This document shows positions 1 through 6,226 of a stretch of DNA of 9,765 nucleotides, piece by piece. The number at the start of each line of letters is the position of its first letter. Positions within the stretch are counted from its first letter, which is position 1. Both the position numbers and the translations under genes were made by a program. The stretch covers positions 1-9,765 of the forward strand of contig CATWQC010000041.1 in assembly GCA_958352845.1 (NCBI GenBank). Reading direction: 5' to 3'. This stretch comes from an uncultured Collinsella sp. (GTDB lineage Bacteria > Actinomycetota > Coriobacteriia > Coriobacteriales > Coriobacteriaceae). The notes under the pieces were generated by a model. The model searched no databases, was not told the DNA's origin, and saw only the letters and a program-made list of their open reading frames with translations.

Positions 1-448
1 GCATAAGGCCCGAGGTATCGCGATCCAGGCGATGCACGATGCCGGGGCGGTCCTCACCCTGCACAGTACCAAGATAATCGATGCCGCAGTGGTAGACCAG
101 AGCGTTCGCAAGGGTGCCGCTCTCGTGGCCATGGGCGGGATGGCACACCAGGCCCCGCTGCTTGGAGAGCACGATAAGGTAGTCGTCCTCGTAGCGGATA
201 TCGAGGGGAATGGCCTCGGGAATCACGTCGGTCGGGTCGTGCGGCTCGGGCAAGTCGACCGAGATGCGATCGCCGGCGCGTACGGCGTACTTTTTAGAGA
301 GACAAGTCTCACCGTTGACGGCAACGGCGCCTCCCTCGATCAGATGCGCGCAGGCAGAGCGCGTGGGACAGCCATCGTTGGCGCCCAAATAGGCGTCAAG
401 ACGCTGACCAGCGGAATCGTCAGCAACAAAAATATGGATGTCGGCCAT
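1..448 (-). CDS. rluD: RluA/RluD-family 23S rRNA pseudouridine synthase, C-terminus beyond window
   Basis: This enzyme would convert uridines to pseudouridine in rRNA. The exact target base (RluD sites in 23S helix 69 or others) cannot be read from the sequence. The first 149 codons are present and the rest runs off the left edge. Residues about 14-68 form an S4-type RNA-binding domain (GQRLDAYL at 14-21, then a VNG turn at 44-46). The catalytic domain starts near residue 80, with CHPAHGH at 102-108 and the family hallmark HRLDRDTSG at 139-147. D142 is the expected catalytic aspartate. The ATG at 448 overlaps the lspA stop by one base (TAATG). AAAGGA lies about 10 nt upstream, inside lspA, so coupling with lspA is likely. 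The family is certain; the RluD subgroup is inferred from the S4 domain and the usual lspA-rluD order. Confidence 0.9.
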   Translation of the reverse strand, partial: MADIHIFVADDSAGQRLDAYLGANDGCPTRSACAHLIEGGAVAVNGETCLSKKYAVRAGDRISVDLPEPHDPTDVIPEAIPLDIRYEDDYLIVLSKQRGLVCHPAHGHESGTLANALVYHCGIDYLGTVQGEDRPGIVHRLDRDTSGLM

Positions 449-1047
449 TAACGCTCATTCCTTTCGCGAATCTTGCGGGCACGCTCCCTACGCTGCTTGG
501 CTTTGCGCTTAGCGCGGGCCTCATCACGGGCATTGAGCTCGGCAGTCGCATCAACCTCGCGGGCCGCGGGACTCAAGAACATGTAGCCGAAGAGGGCGAG
601 CACAACGCCCACGGTAATGCCGATATCGGCCACATTGAAGACGGGAAAGTCGATGAAGGTGGTGGCAATAAAATCGGTCACAAAGCCAAAGGCCAAACGA
701 TCGATAGCGTTGCCGATAGCACCGCCCGCGACCATAGCCATGCCCACAACCTCCAAGCGAGCAAGCTGGGGCGCGCGAAGCAAGTACACGGCAATGGCGA
801 CAATGACCGCAAGCGCCAGCAAAGCAAACGCAACGCCATGCCCCTCGCCAATGCTAAAGGCAGCACCGATATTGCGGACAAACAGGAAGTCGATCACACC
901 GGGGATAACAGTCACATGCAAAGCGTCGCCCACGGCACGAACCGCAAGCTTGGTCAGCTGATCAAAAAGCAGCACAACCAGCACCACCCCACCAGCAACA
1001 CCTAACCGCCAGCGCAAAGGCGGCGTCATATCCCCAGCACGACCCAA
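448..1047 (-). CDS. lspA: Lipoprotein signal peptidase (signal peptidase II)
   Basis: This inner-membrane aspartyl protease removes signal peptides from diacylglyceryl-modified prolipoproteins. There are four hydrophobic spans at about 15-33, 71-91, 98-115 and 138-158. Family motifs are FDQLTK at 28-33, VRNIGAAFSI at 57-66, GNAIDR at 112-117 and FNVAD at 137-141. D116 and D141 are the expected catalytic pair. The protein is 199 aa against about 150-180 for most relatives. The excess is a charged C-terminal tail (about 162-199) rich in Arg, Lys and Glu. The TTG start at 1047 is chosen because GGGG ends 6 nt upstream. An in-frame ATG at 1029 has a purine run only 2 nt away, too close. The gene is cotranscribed with rluD and separated from ileS by a terminator. 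Confidence 0.93.
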   Translation of the reverse strand: MGRAGDMTPPLRWRLGVAGGVVLVVLLFDQLTKLAVRAVGDALHVTVIPGVIDFLFVRNIGAAFSIGEGHGVAFALLALAVIVAIAVYLLRAPQLARLEVVGMAMVAGGAIGNAIDRLAFGFVTDFIATTFIDFPVFNVADIGITVGVVLALFGYMFLSPAAREVDATAELNARDEARAKRKAKQRRERARKIRERNER

Positions 1048-1053
1048 ATCAAT

Positions 1054-1064
1054 CCCCTACCCTC
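1054..1064 (-). promoter_or_regulatory. Ribosome binding site deciding the lspA TTG start
   Basis: A purine-rich GAGGGTAGGGG lies on the minus strand, with its GGGG 6 nt from the TTG at 1047. It is a better-placed Shine-Dalgarno than the one before the ATG at 1029, so the TTG is preferred. Confidence 0.45.
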
Positions 1065-1099
1065 AAGAACATCGAATTCCGTTTAACGCAATTAACCAT

Positions 1100-1105
1100 C
1101 TTATA
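1100..1105 (-). promoter_or_regulatory. Possible -10 element for lspA-rluD
   Basis: The minus strand reads TATAAG (5 of 6 to TATAAT) in an AT-rich stretch about 53 nt upstream of the lspA TTG. No good -35 hexamer lies at 16-18 nt spacing. A promoter is expected here because the terminator at 1162-1204 isolates lspA from ileS. The assignment is weak. Confidence 0.3.
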
Positions 1106-1161
1106 TTGCCACACGCAGAGCGCACGACATATTCGCTAACGCCAGATAAATAACCAGCATA

Positions 1162-1204
1162 AAAAGAAAGCGGCATTCCGAAAAACAGAATGCCGCTTTT
1201 ATTC
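1162..1204 (-). terminator. Rho-independent terminator after ileS
   Basis: The 9-bp perfect GC-rich arms are 1170-1178 (GCGGCATTC on plus) and 1188-1196, with a 9-nt loop. Three A-T pairs extend the stem to 12 bp. Read on minus it is followed by a T-rich tract (TTTCTTTTT), and read on plus by TTTTATT, so it could work both ways. It lies about 65 nt past the ileS stop, so its obvious role is ending the ileS transcript. Confidence 0.85.
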
Positions 1205-1269
1205 AGCGGAGCAAATGGGCCGAAGGCGTCCAAATTCTCCCAATAACTAAAATGCCGAGTTACCGTGCC

Positions 1270-4071
1270 TTAAAGGGCATTCGCGCAGCGCTTGCAGATA
1301 TGCGCGTGGCCGTTGTACTCGCCGACGGTGGTGCGGTAGTTCCAGCAACGGTCACAGCACTCGCCCTCGGCAGCCTCAATAGCGACGAAGAGCTCCTCGC
1401 CCTGGGTCAGCTCAACATCGGAGACGATGTAGAACTCGGCCAGGTCGACGGCCTTGTCGCCGGTCAGCAGCGCATACATCTCGGCGGGAATGACCGCCTT
1501 GACGCGGACCTGCTGACTCTTGGTGAAGGTGCCGGCGGAGCGGGCATCCTCAAGGGCCTTGGTCACGGCGCTACGGAGCTCGAGTGAAGCCTCGAGCACG
1601 CCCTCGAACTCATTGGCCTCGTCGACCGTGATAGGCGACTTGTACCAATCGAGCAGCGCGGCGTACTTCTGATGATCGACGCAGCCGGCGGGCGCATAGG
1701 CCATGGCCTCATCGACGGTGTAGGACAGGATCGGCTGCAGGTCGCGCATGAGCATCGAGAAAAGCTCGGCGAGCACGGTCTGGGCGCTGCGGCGCTCGAG
1801 CGAGCCGGACTTTTCGCAGTACAGACGGTCCTTCAGGGCGTCGAGGTACACGTTGGAAAGCTCGGTCACCACGAAGTCGTAGAGCGCACGGTAGGCGCGC
1901 GGGAACTCATAGCTGGCGTAGGCGTCGTCGACCTCGGCCTGGACCTGGGTCAGACGGGCAACCATGAGCTTGTCGAGCGGCAGCAAGTCAGCAAAGGCGA
2001 CGCCGTCGGTCTCGGGTTCAAACTGACCCTCGAGCTCGGAGAGCAAGAAGCGCAGCGTGTTGCGGAAACGGCGATAGGCATCGGACGTACGAGCGAGAAT
2101 CTCGTGGTCGATGGAGACGTCAGAGCTGGTGTCGACGGAGGCAACCCACAGACGGATGATATCAGCGCCCATCTCGTCGCAGACCTTATTGGGGTCGATA
2201 ACATTGCCGAGCGACTTGGACATCTTGCGGCCCTGACCATCGAGTGTGAAGCCCTGCGAGACGACCGCCTTGTACGGAGCATGGCCGTTGGCACCCACCG
2301 AGGTGAGCAGCGAGCTCTGGAACCAACCGCGGTGCTGGTCGGAGCCCTCAAGATACACGTCCGCCGGGTACTCAAGCTCAGGGCGATACTCGCAGACGGC
2401 CTTCCAAGACACGCCGGAATCCCACCACACGTCGAGGATGTCCTTATCGGCCTTGAGGTGATGACCGCCGCACTTGGGGCAGACGCAGGCCTCGCCCAGG
2501 TAGCTCTCGGGAGCGTCGGTGAACCAGGCGTCAGAGCCCTTCTCGTGGAAGAGCTTGATGACGGCGTCGAGCGTAGCGTCGTTCATGACCTTCTCGCCGC
2601 AGTCGGCGCAGGTGTAACTCGGGATAGGCACGCCCCAGTTGCGCTGACGGCTAATGCACCAGTCGGGACGCTGCTCGACCATGGCGCCGATGCGGTTGGC
2701 GGCGTGAGCCGGATACCACTTGACGTTCTCGCGAACCTCCTTGCCAGCCTGCTCACGCAAGCCGGTCTTGTCCATCGAGACAAACCACTGGTCAGTAGCA
2801 CGGAAGAGCACCGGGTGTTTGCAGCGCCAGCAGTGCGGATAGCTGTGCGTGATCTTCTTCTCGAGGACCAGGGTGCCGCGCTCGCGCAGGAACTCGATGA
2901 TGTGCGGGTTGGCCTCATCGGTATCCATGCCGCTGAAGGGACCACCGGTGCCAAACTCCTCGCCGGTGTAGAACTTGCCGTCATCATCGACCGGCATGCA
3001 GATGTCGGTAATGCCCTCCTTGAGGCAGGCAAAGTAGTCGTCGACGCCGTGGCCGGGCGAGTTGTGGACGATACCGGTACCGTCATCGACACCGACGTAA
3101 TCGGCCAGCAGCGCCACGCCCTCAACACCGTCAAAGATCGGCTGCTTGTAGTGGATGTGGTGGAAGGTCTCGGCGGGAACCACATAGGGCTTACCGTCGA
3201 CCATAACCGGGGTGTACTCCCAACCAAACTCCTCGCAGCACTTGGGAGCCAGGTCCTCGAGCATGACCTCGGCACGACCCTCGTGCTCAACGGCGACATA
3301 GGCGGCGCCGGGCTTGAGGGAAACTGCCTGGTCGGAGGGAATGGTCCACGGCGTGGTCGTCCAGATGATGAAGTCAACCGGGCCGTCGAAATTCTCGAGA
3401 CCGGCGGGCTTGGAGGTCATCTCGAAGCGCACGAAGATGGACGGGCTCGTCTCATCGGAGTACTCGATCTCAGCCTCGGCCAGCGCGGTGTGGCAGTGCT
3501 TGCACCAGTGAACCGGCTTGTGGCCGCGATAAATCATGCCCTTATCGAACATGGCCTTGAAGACCTCGATATCGGCGGCGTCATGCTGGTGATAGAGCGT
3601 CAGATAGGGGTTGTCCCAGTCGCCGAGCACGCCCAGACGGCGGAAGCCAGCCTTCTGAAGCTCGATGTTCTCGACAGCGAACTCGTTGCAGAGCTCACGG
3701 ATCTTGGCCGTGGGGGTCTGGTTGAACTTCTCGGTGCCGAGCTTCTCCTCGACCTTATGCTCGATCGGCTGACCATGGCAGTCCCAACCGGGGACATAGG
3801 GAACCTCATAGCCCTGCATCATCCAGTAGCGGTTGATCATGTCCTTGGAGATCTTGTTCATGGCATGGCCGATGTGGATCGGACCGTTGGCGTACGGAGG
3901 ACCGTCGTGCAGCACGAACTTCTTGTGACCCTCGTTCTTCTTCAGAACCTGCTCGTAGACCTTGTTGTCCTGCCAGTCCTTGAGTCGCTTAGGCTCGGAC
4001 TTGGAAAGACCGGCACGCATGGGAAAACCGGTCTTGGGCAGATTCATCGTCTGCTTGTACTCGTTTGCCAC
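1270..4071 (-). CDS. ileS: Isoleucyl-tRNA synthetase
   Basis: This cytoplasmic class I synthetase charges tRNA-Ile and edits misactivated valine. At 933 aa it has the normal bacterial length. HIGH is at 66-69 and KMSKS at 616-620. WTTTPWT (237-243) and HNSPGHGVDDY (336-346) mark the CP1 editing domain, with D344 as the likely editing aspartate; many relatives read HTAPGHG there. Probable zinc sites are C488/C491 with C531/C534, and the C-terminal finger C906-x2-C909 with C926-x2-C929. The GTG start at 4071 is chosen because AAAGGGG sits 4 nt upstream and it follows the T-box leader. The open frame continues upstream to 4176, but that part runs through the attenuator and has no family likeness. 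An internal ATG at 4047 has only a weak ribosome site. Expression should rise when uncharged tRNA-Ile accumulates. Confidence 0.97.
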   Translation of the reverse strand: MANEYKQTMNLPKTGFPMRAGLSKSEPKRLKDWQDNKVYEQVLKKNEGHKKFVLHDGPPYANGPIHIGHAMNKISKDMINRYWMMQGYEVPYVPGWDCHGQPIEHKVEEKLGTEKFNQTPTAKIRELCNEFAVENIELQKAGFRRLGVLGDWDNPYLTLYHQHDAADIEVFKAMFDKGMIYRGHKPVHWCKHCHTALAEAEIEYSDETSPSIFVRFEMTSKPAGLENFDGPVDFIIWTTTPWTIPSDQAVSLKPGAAYVAVEHEGRAEVMLEDLAPKCCEEFGWEYTPVMVDGKPYVVPAETFHHIHYKQPIFDGVEGVALLADYVGVDDGTGIVHNSPGHGVDDYFACLKEGITDICMPVDDDGKFYTGEEFGTGGPFSGMDTDEANPHIIEFLRERGTLVLEKKITHSYPHCWRCKHPVLFRATDQWFVSMDKTGLREQAGKEVRENVKWYPAHAANRIGAMVEQRPDWCISRQRNWGVPIPSYTCADCGEKVMNDATLDAVIKLFHEKGSDAWFTDAPESYLGEACVCPKCGGHHLKADKDILDVWWDSGVSWKAVCEYRPELEYPADVYLEGSDQHRGWFQSSLLTSVGANGHAPYKAVVSQGFTLDGQGRKMSKSLGNVIDPNKVCDEMGADIIRLWVASVDTSSDVSIDHEILARTSDAYRRFRNTLRFLLSELEGQFEPETDGVAFADLLPLDKLMVARLTQVQAEVDDAYASYEFPRAYRALYDFVVTELSNVYLDALKDRLYCEKSGSLERRSAQTVLAELFSMLMRDLQPILSYTVDEAMAYAPAGCVDHQKYAALLDWYKSPITVDEANEFEGVLEASLELRSAVTKALEDARSAGTFTKSQQVRVKAVIPAEMYALLTGDKAVDLAEFYIVSDVELTQGEELFVAIEAAEGECCDRCWNYRTTVGEYNGHAHICKRCANAL

Positions 4072-4075
4072 GGTA

Positions 4076-4082
4076 CCCCTTT
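4076..4082 (-). promoter_or_regulatory. Ribosome binding site for the ileS GTG start
   Basis: AAAGGGG on the minus strand is followed by TACC and then the GTG at 4071. The spacing of 4 nt is short but usable. It lies just beyond the long-range stem arm at 4091-4107. Confidence 0.6.
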
Positions 4083-4114
4083 CATATCGTGGGCGCACAC
4101 GCCCGTTGGGCACC

Positions 4115-4152
4115 AAAAAGGCGCCCGTCCCTACAAGCTGGGACGAAGCGCC
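4115..4152 (-). terminator. T-box attenuator hairpin upstream of ileS
   Basis: On the minus strand, arm 4152-4140 (GGCGCTTCGTCCC) pairs with arm 4131-4120 (GGGACGGGCGCC). This gives about 11-12 pairs with one bulge and an 8-nt loop, followed by five T residues at 4119-4115. The 5' arm contains the bases (4148-4140) that also form the 3' side of the antiterminator, so the two folds exclude each other, as in transcriptional T-boxes. Confidence 0.85.
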
Positions 4153-4285
4153 ACAAAACGGGCTGTGCGCCCGCAAAAGCTCTTCGCTTAACCACCCAGC
4201 TTAGATGCCCTCGCCCGCTTCTAGCGCGCTCGCATCCGTTACTCGGCTGGCCTGTATCGACGACCATCTCGGCGATATCTACTAA

Positions 4286-4306
4286 GACGTGCCTGTGTGG
4301 CACGTC
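4286..4306 (-). other. T-box stem II/III-like hairpin
   Basis: This is an 8-bp perfect inverted repeat (GACGTGCC / GGCACGTC) with a 5-nt ACACA loop on the minus strand. It lies between stem I and the antiterminator of the ileS T-box. It fits the short linker hairpins found there in other T-boxes. Confidence 0.55.
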
Positions 4307-4469
4307 CGTTGGGACCGCAGCTCCGGGGTGATTTTCATCGGTCGCATGCACGGGTTCTCAGCGCTCCCCGCTCTCTGTAGCATGCGGATGGCCGACTACT
4401 CGTCCCCATCAACGCTTATGCGGAGTATGCTAGCACGTTCCGCGCCGGCGAAAAACCCTCAACACTGGT

Positions 4470-4475
4470 TTTATA
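4470..4475 (-). promoter_or_regulatory. Possible -10 element for the ileS leader
   Basis: The minus strand reads TATAAA about 47 nt before the base of stem I. The -35 region is poor. A second candidate, TGCTAGCAT (extended -10 style) at 4435-4427, would start transcription almost at stem I. Either could serve, and the sequence does not decide between them. Confidence 0.3.
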
Positions 4476-4556
4476 CGTTCGAAATTTCTCGCTATTACAG
4501 CCCTTCTCTAGGAGCAAAATACCTGAAAGCACTCTATCGAACGAAAGAAGGTTGCT

Positions 4557-5639
4557 ATGCGCACGATTGGAATGAGCGACTACACCGTCGGCGAGGACTG
4601 CTTTGACGAGCTGCCCGGCGCGCTGGCCGAGTACGGAGCGACAAAGGTCGCGATCATCGGAGGCAAGCGGGCACTGGCCGCAGCACTTCCCGGTATCGAA
4701 GCTGCGCTGGCAGATACCGACGTCGAGATTCTGGAAACGCGCGTCTACGGTACCAACAGCACACGCGCCAATATCGCCAAGGTCGTAAACTCCCCCGCCT
4801 GCCAGAAAGCCGACGTGCTCATTGCCTGCGGCGGCGGCAAAGCACTCGACACGGTCAAGACGGCGGCCATCGAGCTCAAGAAGATCGTCTTCACCGTCCC
4901 GACGATTTGTTCCAACTGCTCCGCCGCGACCGCCATTGCCGTTGTCTACAACGACGACGGCTCGCTCGAGGGCTATTCGTACCCCAACCGCCCCGCTCAC
5001 ATCTTCATCAACCCCAAGATCATCGCCGAGGCGCCAGCGGAGTACTTCTGGGCGGGCGTAGGCGATGCCCTGTCCAAACAGCCCGAGGTGGAGTACGCCA
5101 CGAGCGCCGGCAACTTAGAGCACACCGCCGGTCTTGGCCTGGCACTCGCCCACACCTGCTCCGAGCCGCTGTTTACCTATGGTGTGCAGGGTCTTGAGGA
5201 CGTGCGCCAGGACCAATCGACCGAAGCCGTCAAGCAGATCGCGCTCGACATCGTGGTCAACACGGGTTATGTCTCGAACCTGACCAACCAAAACGATTAC
5301 TACTACAACTCGAGCGTGGCGCATGCGTTCTACAACGCCACTTGCAGCATTCCGCGCGAGGGCTCCTACCTACACGGCGAGGTCGTGAGCCTGGGCGTGC
5401 TCGTGCTGTTTGCCTATACGGGCGATACCGAGAACCTTGAGCGCTACGCTGCCTTTAACAAGCAGATGGGGCTGCCCGTGACGCTTGAGCAGGTCGGGCT
5501 TTCCGAGGCCGACATCCCTGCCCTATGCGAGCACGCGCATGCCACCAACGAATGGAAGCAGGGAAACCCCGAGCCTTTCACCGACGAAAAGTTCGCCGCC
5601 GCCATCAAGGCCGCCAACGCCTACGGCCACACGCTCTAG
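4557..5639 (+). CDS. Iron-containing alcohol dehydrogenase, GldA/HcxA-like
   Basis: This is a group III, metal-dependent, NAD(P)-linked dehydrogenase of the glycerol dehydrogenase-like family. Likely substrates are glycerol, other polyols or small hydroxy acids. At 360 aa it has family length. The Rossmann half has VAIIGGKRAL at 31-40 and the cofactor loop CGGGKALDT at 91-99. VPTICSNCSA at 114-123 matches the VPTIA-x-C segment of relatives. Expected metal ligands are D170 (in GVGDALSK), H256 (in VAHAFYN) and H273 (in YLHGEVV). E. coli HcxA (YbdH, a 2-oxo acid reductase) also carries VPTIA and a similar YND-G segment, so a hydroxycarboxylate substrate is as plausible as glycerol. The ATG at 4557 has AGAAGG 5 nt upstream; a second ATG at 4572 is less well placed. 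No dihydroxyacetone kinase or glycerol uptake gene is adjacent. The gene appears to be transcribed alone. Confidence 0.88.
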   Translation: MRTIGMSDYTVGEDCFDELPGALAEYGATKVAIIGGKRALAAALPGIEAALADTDVEILETRVYGTNSTRANIAKVVNSPACQKADVLIACGGGKALDTVKTAAIELKKIVFTVPTICSNCSAATAIAVVYNDDGSLEGYSYPNRPAHIFINPKIIAEAPAEYFWAGVGDALSKQPEVEYATSAGNLEHTAGLGLALAHTCSEPLFTYGVQGLEDVRQDQSTEAVKQIALDIVVNTGYVSNLTNQNDYYYNSSVAHAFYNATCSIPREGSYLHGEVVSLGVLVLFAYTGDTENLERYAAFNKQMGLPVTLEQVGLSEADIPALCEHAHATNEWKQGNPEPFTDEKFAAAIKAANAYGHTL

Positions 5640-5648
5640 CTCTAACCC

Positions 5649-5691
5649 AAAACCACCACAAAGGGGACAGGCACCTTTGTGGTGGTTTTTT
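5649..5691. terminator. Bidirectional terminator between convergent genes, with GGGGACAGG loop
   Basis: There are perfect 16-bp arms at 5649-5664 and 5674-5689 (start AAAACCACCACAAAGG) with a 9-nt loop GGACAGGCA. On plus it ends in six T residues, closing the alcohol dehydrogenase transcript. On minus the end is TTTTGGG, so it can also stop the DUF523 transcript. The minus gene's TAA stop (5692-5690) overlaps the T-tract. The stem is longer than a typical intrinsic terminator, and its loop region resembles the core of the palindrome at 8696-8779. Confidence 0.88.
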
Positions 5692-6145
5692 ATTGCTCCA
5701 GCATGCTGGGATCGAATTCACTCGCTTGGATCACACGGTACCCATTGCGCAGGAGCAGGTCGACAAAAACACCGTTGCCCGCGGTGAGCGTACCGCTAAA
5801 GGTGCCGTCGTAGATGCGGCCCGCGCCGCAAGAGGGACTGCGGTCCTGCAAGACGCACGCAGCAATCTCGGACGGCCCGCCCGCCTGCTCGCACATGTCG
5901 AGCGCCCGTTGGGCACCCAGGCGAAACTCGCGATCGACCGAGATGCCCTCGCAGGTACGGACCTCGCCGTCCACGATCTCGGAGGGATCGCGCGGTGTGG
6001 GCAGGCCGCCAAAGACCTCAGGGCACACCAAGAGGACCTCGGTCCCCGTACGTTCGCAGGCCTCGACCAACGCGCGGTGGTAGTTGTCGAACCCGTTATA
6101 CTTGCAGCTCTCGCCCATCAAACAGGCACTCACCACGATCTTCAA
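5690..6145 (-). CDS. DUF523 / TudS-like desulfidase-family protein
   Basis: This 151-aa protein has all DUF523 signatures: SACLMG at 6-11, KYNG at 15-18, CPEVFGGLPTPR at 41-52 and RSPSCG at 102-107. The characterised member TudS is a [4Fe-4S]-dependent thiouracil desulfidase with three cluster cysteines. C8, C41 and C106 occupy the matching conserved positions, so a cluster-binding desulfidase is plausible, but the substrate here is unknown. The start is uncertain. The TTG at 6145 gives the family-typical MKIVVSACL opening and has GAGAGGG 6 nt upstream. The ATG at 6151 adds two residues but touches that ribosome site. A start at 6187 would fall inside the ftsH terminator and is rejected. The gene lies directly after that terminator and may depend on read-through or an unseen promoter. 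Confidence 0.85.
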   Translation of the reverse strand: MKIVVSACLMGESCKYNGFDNYHRALVEACERTGTEVLLVCPEVFGGLPTPRDPSEIVDGEVRTCEGISVDREFRLGAQRALDMCEQAGGPSEIAACVLQDRSPSCGAGRIYDGTFSGTLTAGNGVFVDLLLRNGYRVIQASEFDPSMLEQ

Positions 6146-6151
6146 ATGCAT

Positions 6152-6158
6152 CCCTCTC
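6152..6158 (-). promoter_or_regulatory. Ribosome binding site for the DUF523 gene
   Basis: GAGAGGG on minus ends directly before an ATG (6151) and 6 nt before an in-frame TTG (6145). The spacing favours the TTG, which also gives the usual N-terminus of the family. Confidence 0.5.
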
Positions 6159-6161
6159 AAG

Positions 6162-6200
6162 CAAAACGCCCCATTTGAGATAGGCACTCAAATGGGGCGT
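6162..6200 (-). terminator. Rho-independent terminator after ftsH
   Basis: A perfect 14-bp stem (6200-6187 with 6179-6166; ACGCCCCATTTGAG on plus) has a 7-nt loop and is followed on minus by TTTTGC. It lies 27 nt past the ftsH stop. Its T-run is short, so some read-through into the DUF523 gene 17-21 nt further on is likely. Confidence 0.82.
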
Positions 6201-6226
6201 CGATATTTACTGTCCCGAACGCAACG

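Larger units (their letters stand above)
4115..4423 (-). promoter_or_regulatory. T-box riboswitch (tRNA-Ile sensing) controlling ileS
   Basis: The leader shows standard T-box landmarks in order on the minus strand. Stem I is closed by CCGCA (4423-4419) with TGCGG (4319-4315). The 5' GA-rich motif GGGGACGAGTAG follows, then AGAGAGCGGGGA and TGAGAACCCG in the distal part. The specifier loop reads GAAAATCACC, with ATC (4332-4330) as the isoleucine codon. A separate 8-bp hairpin (4306-4286) probably corresponds to stem II or III. The antiterminator pairs AAGCTGGG (4202-4195) with CCCAGCTT (4142-4135), and GCGAAG (4187-4182) with CTTCGT (4148-4143). It leaves a 7-nt bulge TGGTTAA at 4194-4188. The TGGT part can pair with ACCA at the 3' end of uncharged tRNA, and U suits the A discriminator base of tRNA-Ile. 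The consensus bulge is UGGNACC, so ACC is replaced by UAA here. Pairing was done by eye. Confidence 0.9.

Noticed and set aside
32..451. Plus-strand frame of 139 codons at the left edge
   Set aside because: It is antisense to the rluD-like gene, which carries the HRLD catalytic motif on the minus strand.
1081..1097. Imperfect palindrome GTTTAACGCAATTAACC near the lspA promoter
   Set aside because: The short AT-rich arms are uneven and expected by chance. No known operator was recognised.
1672..4191. Very long plus-strand open frame (839 codons) antisense to ileS
   Set aside because: The ileS protein on the opposite strand is complete and highly conserved. The plus frame is Leu/Val/Gly/Asp-biased shadow sequence without a domain, as expected opposite GC-rich genes.
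4082..4351. Small minus-strand frame upstream of ileS (89 codons)
   Set aside because: It lies entirely within the T-box leader, whose RNA motifs explain the sequence. It shows no ribosome site or protein similarity.
4452..4472. Short hairpin AAAACC/GGTTTT with following T residues upstream of the ileS T-box
   Set aside because: It has only six pairs, four of them A-T, and a 9-nt loop. It is too weak to call a terminator and probably reflects AT-rich promoter DNA.
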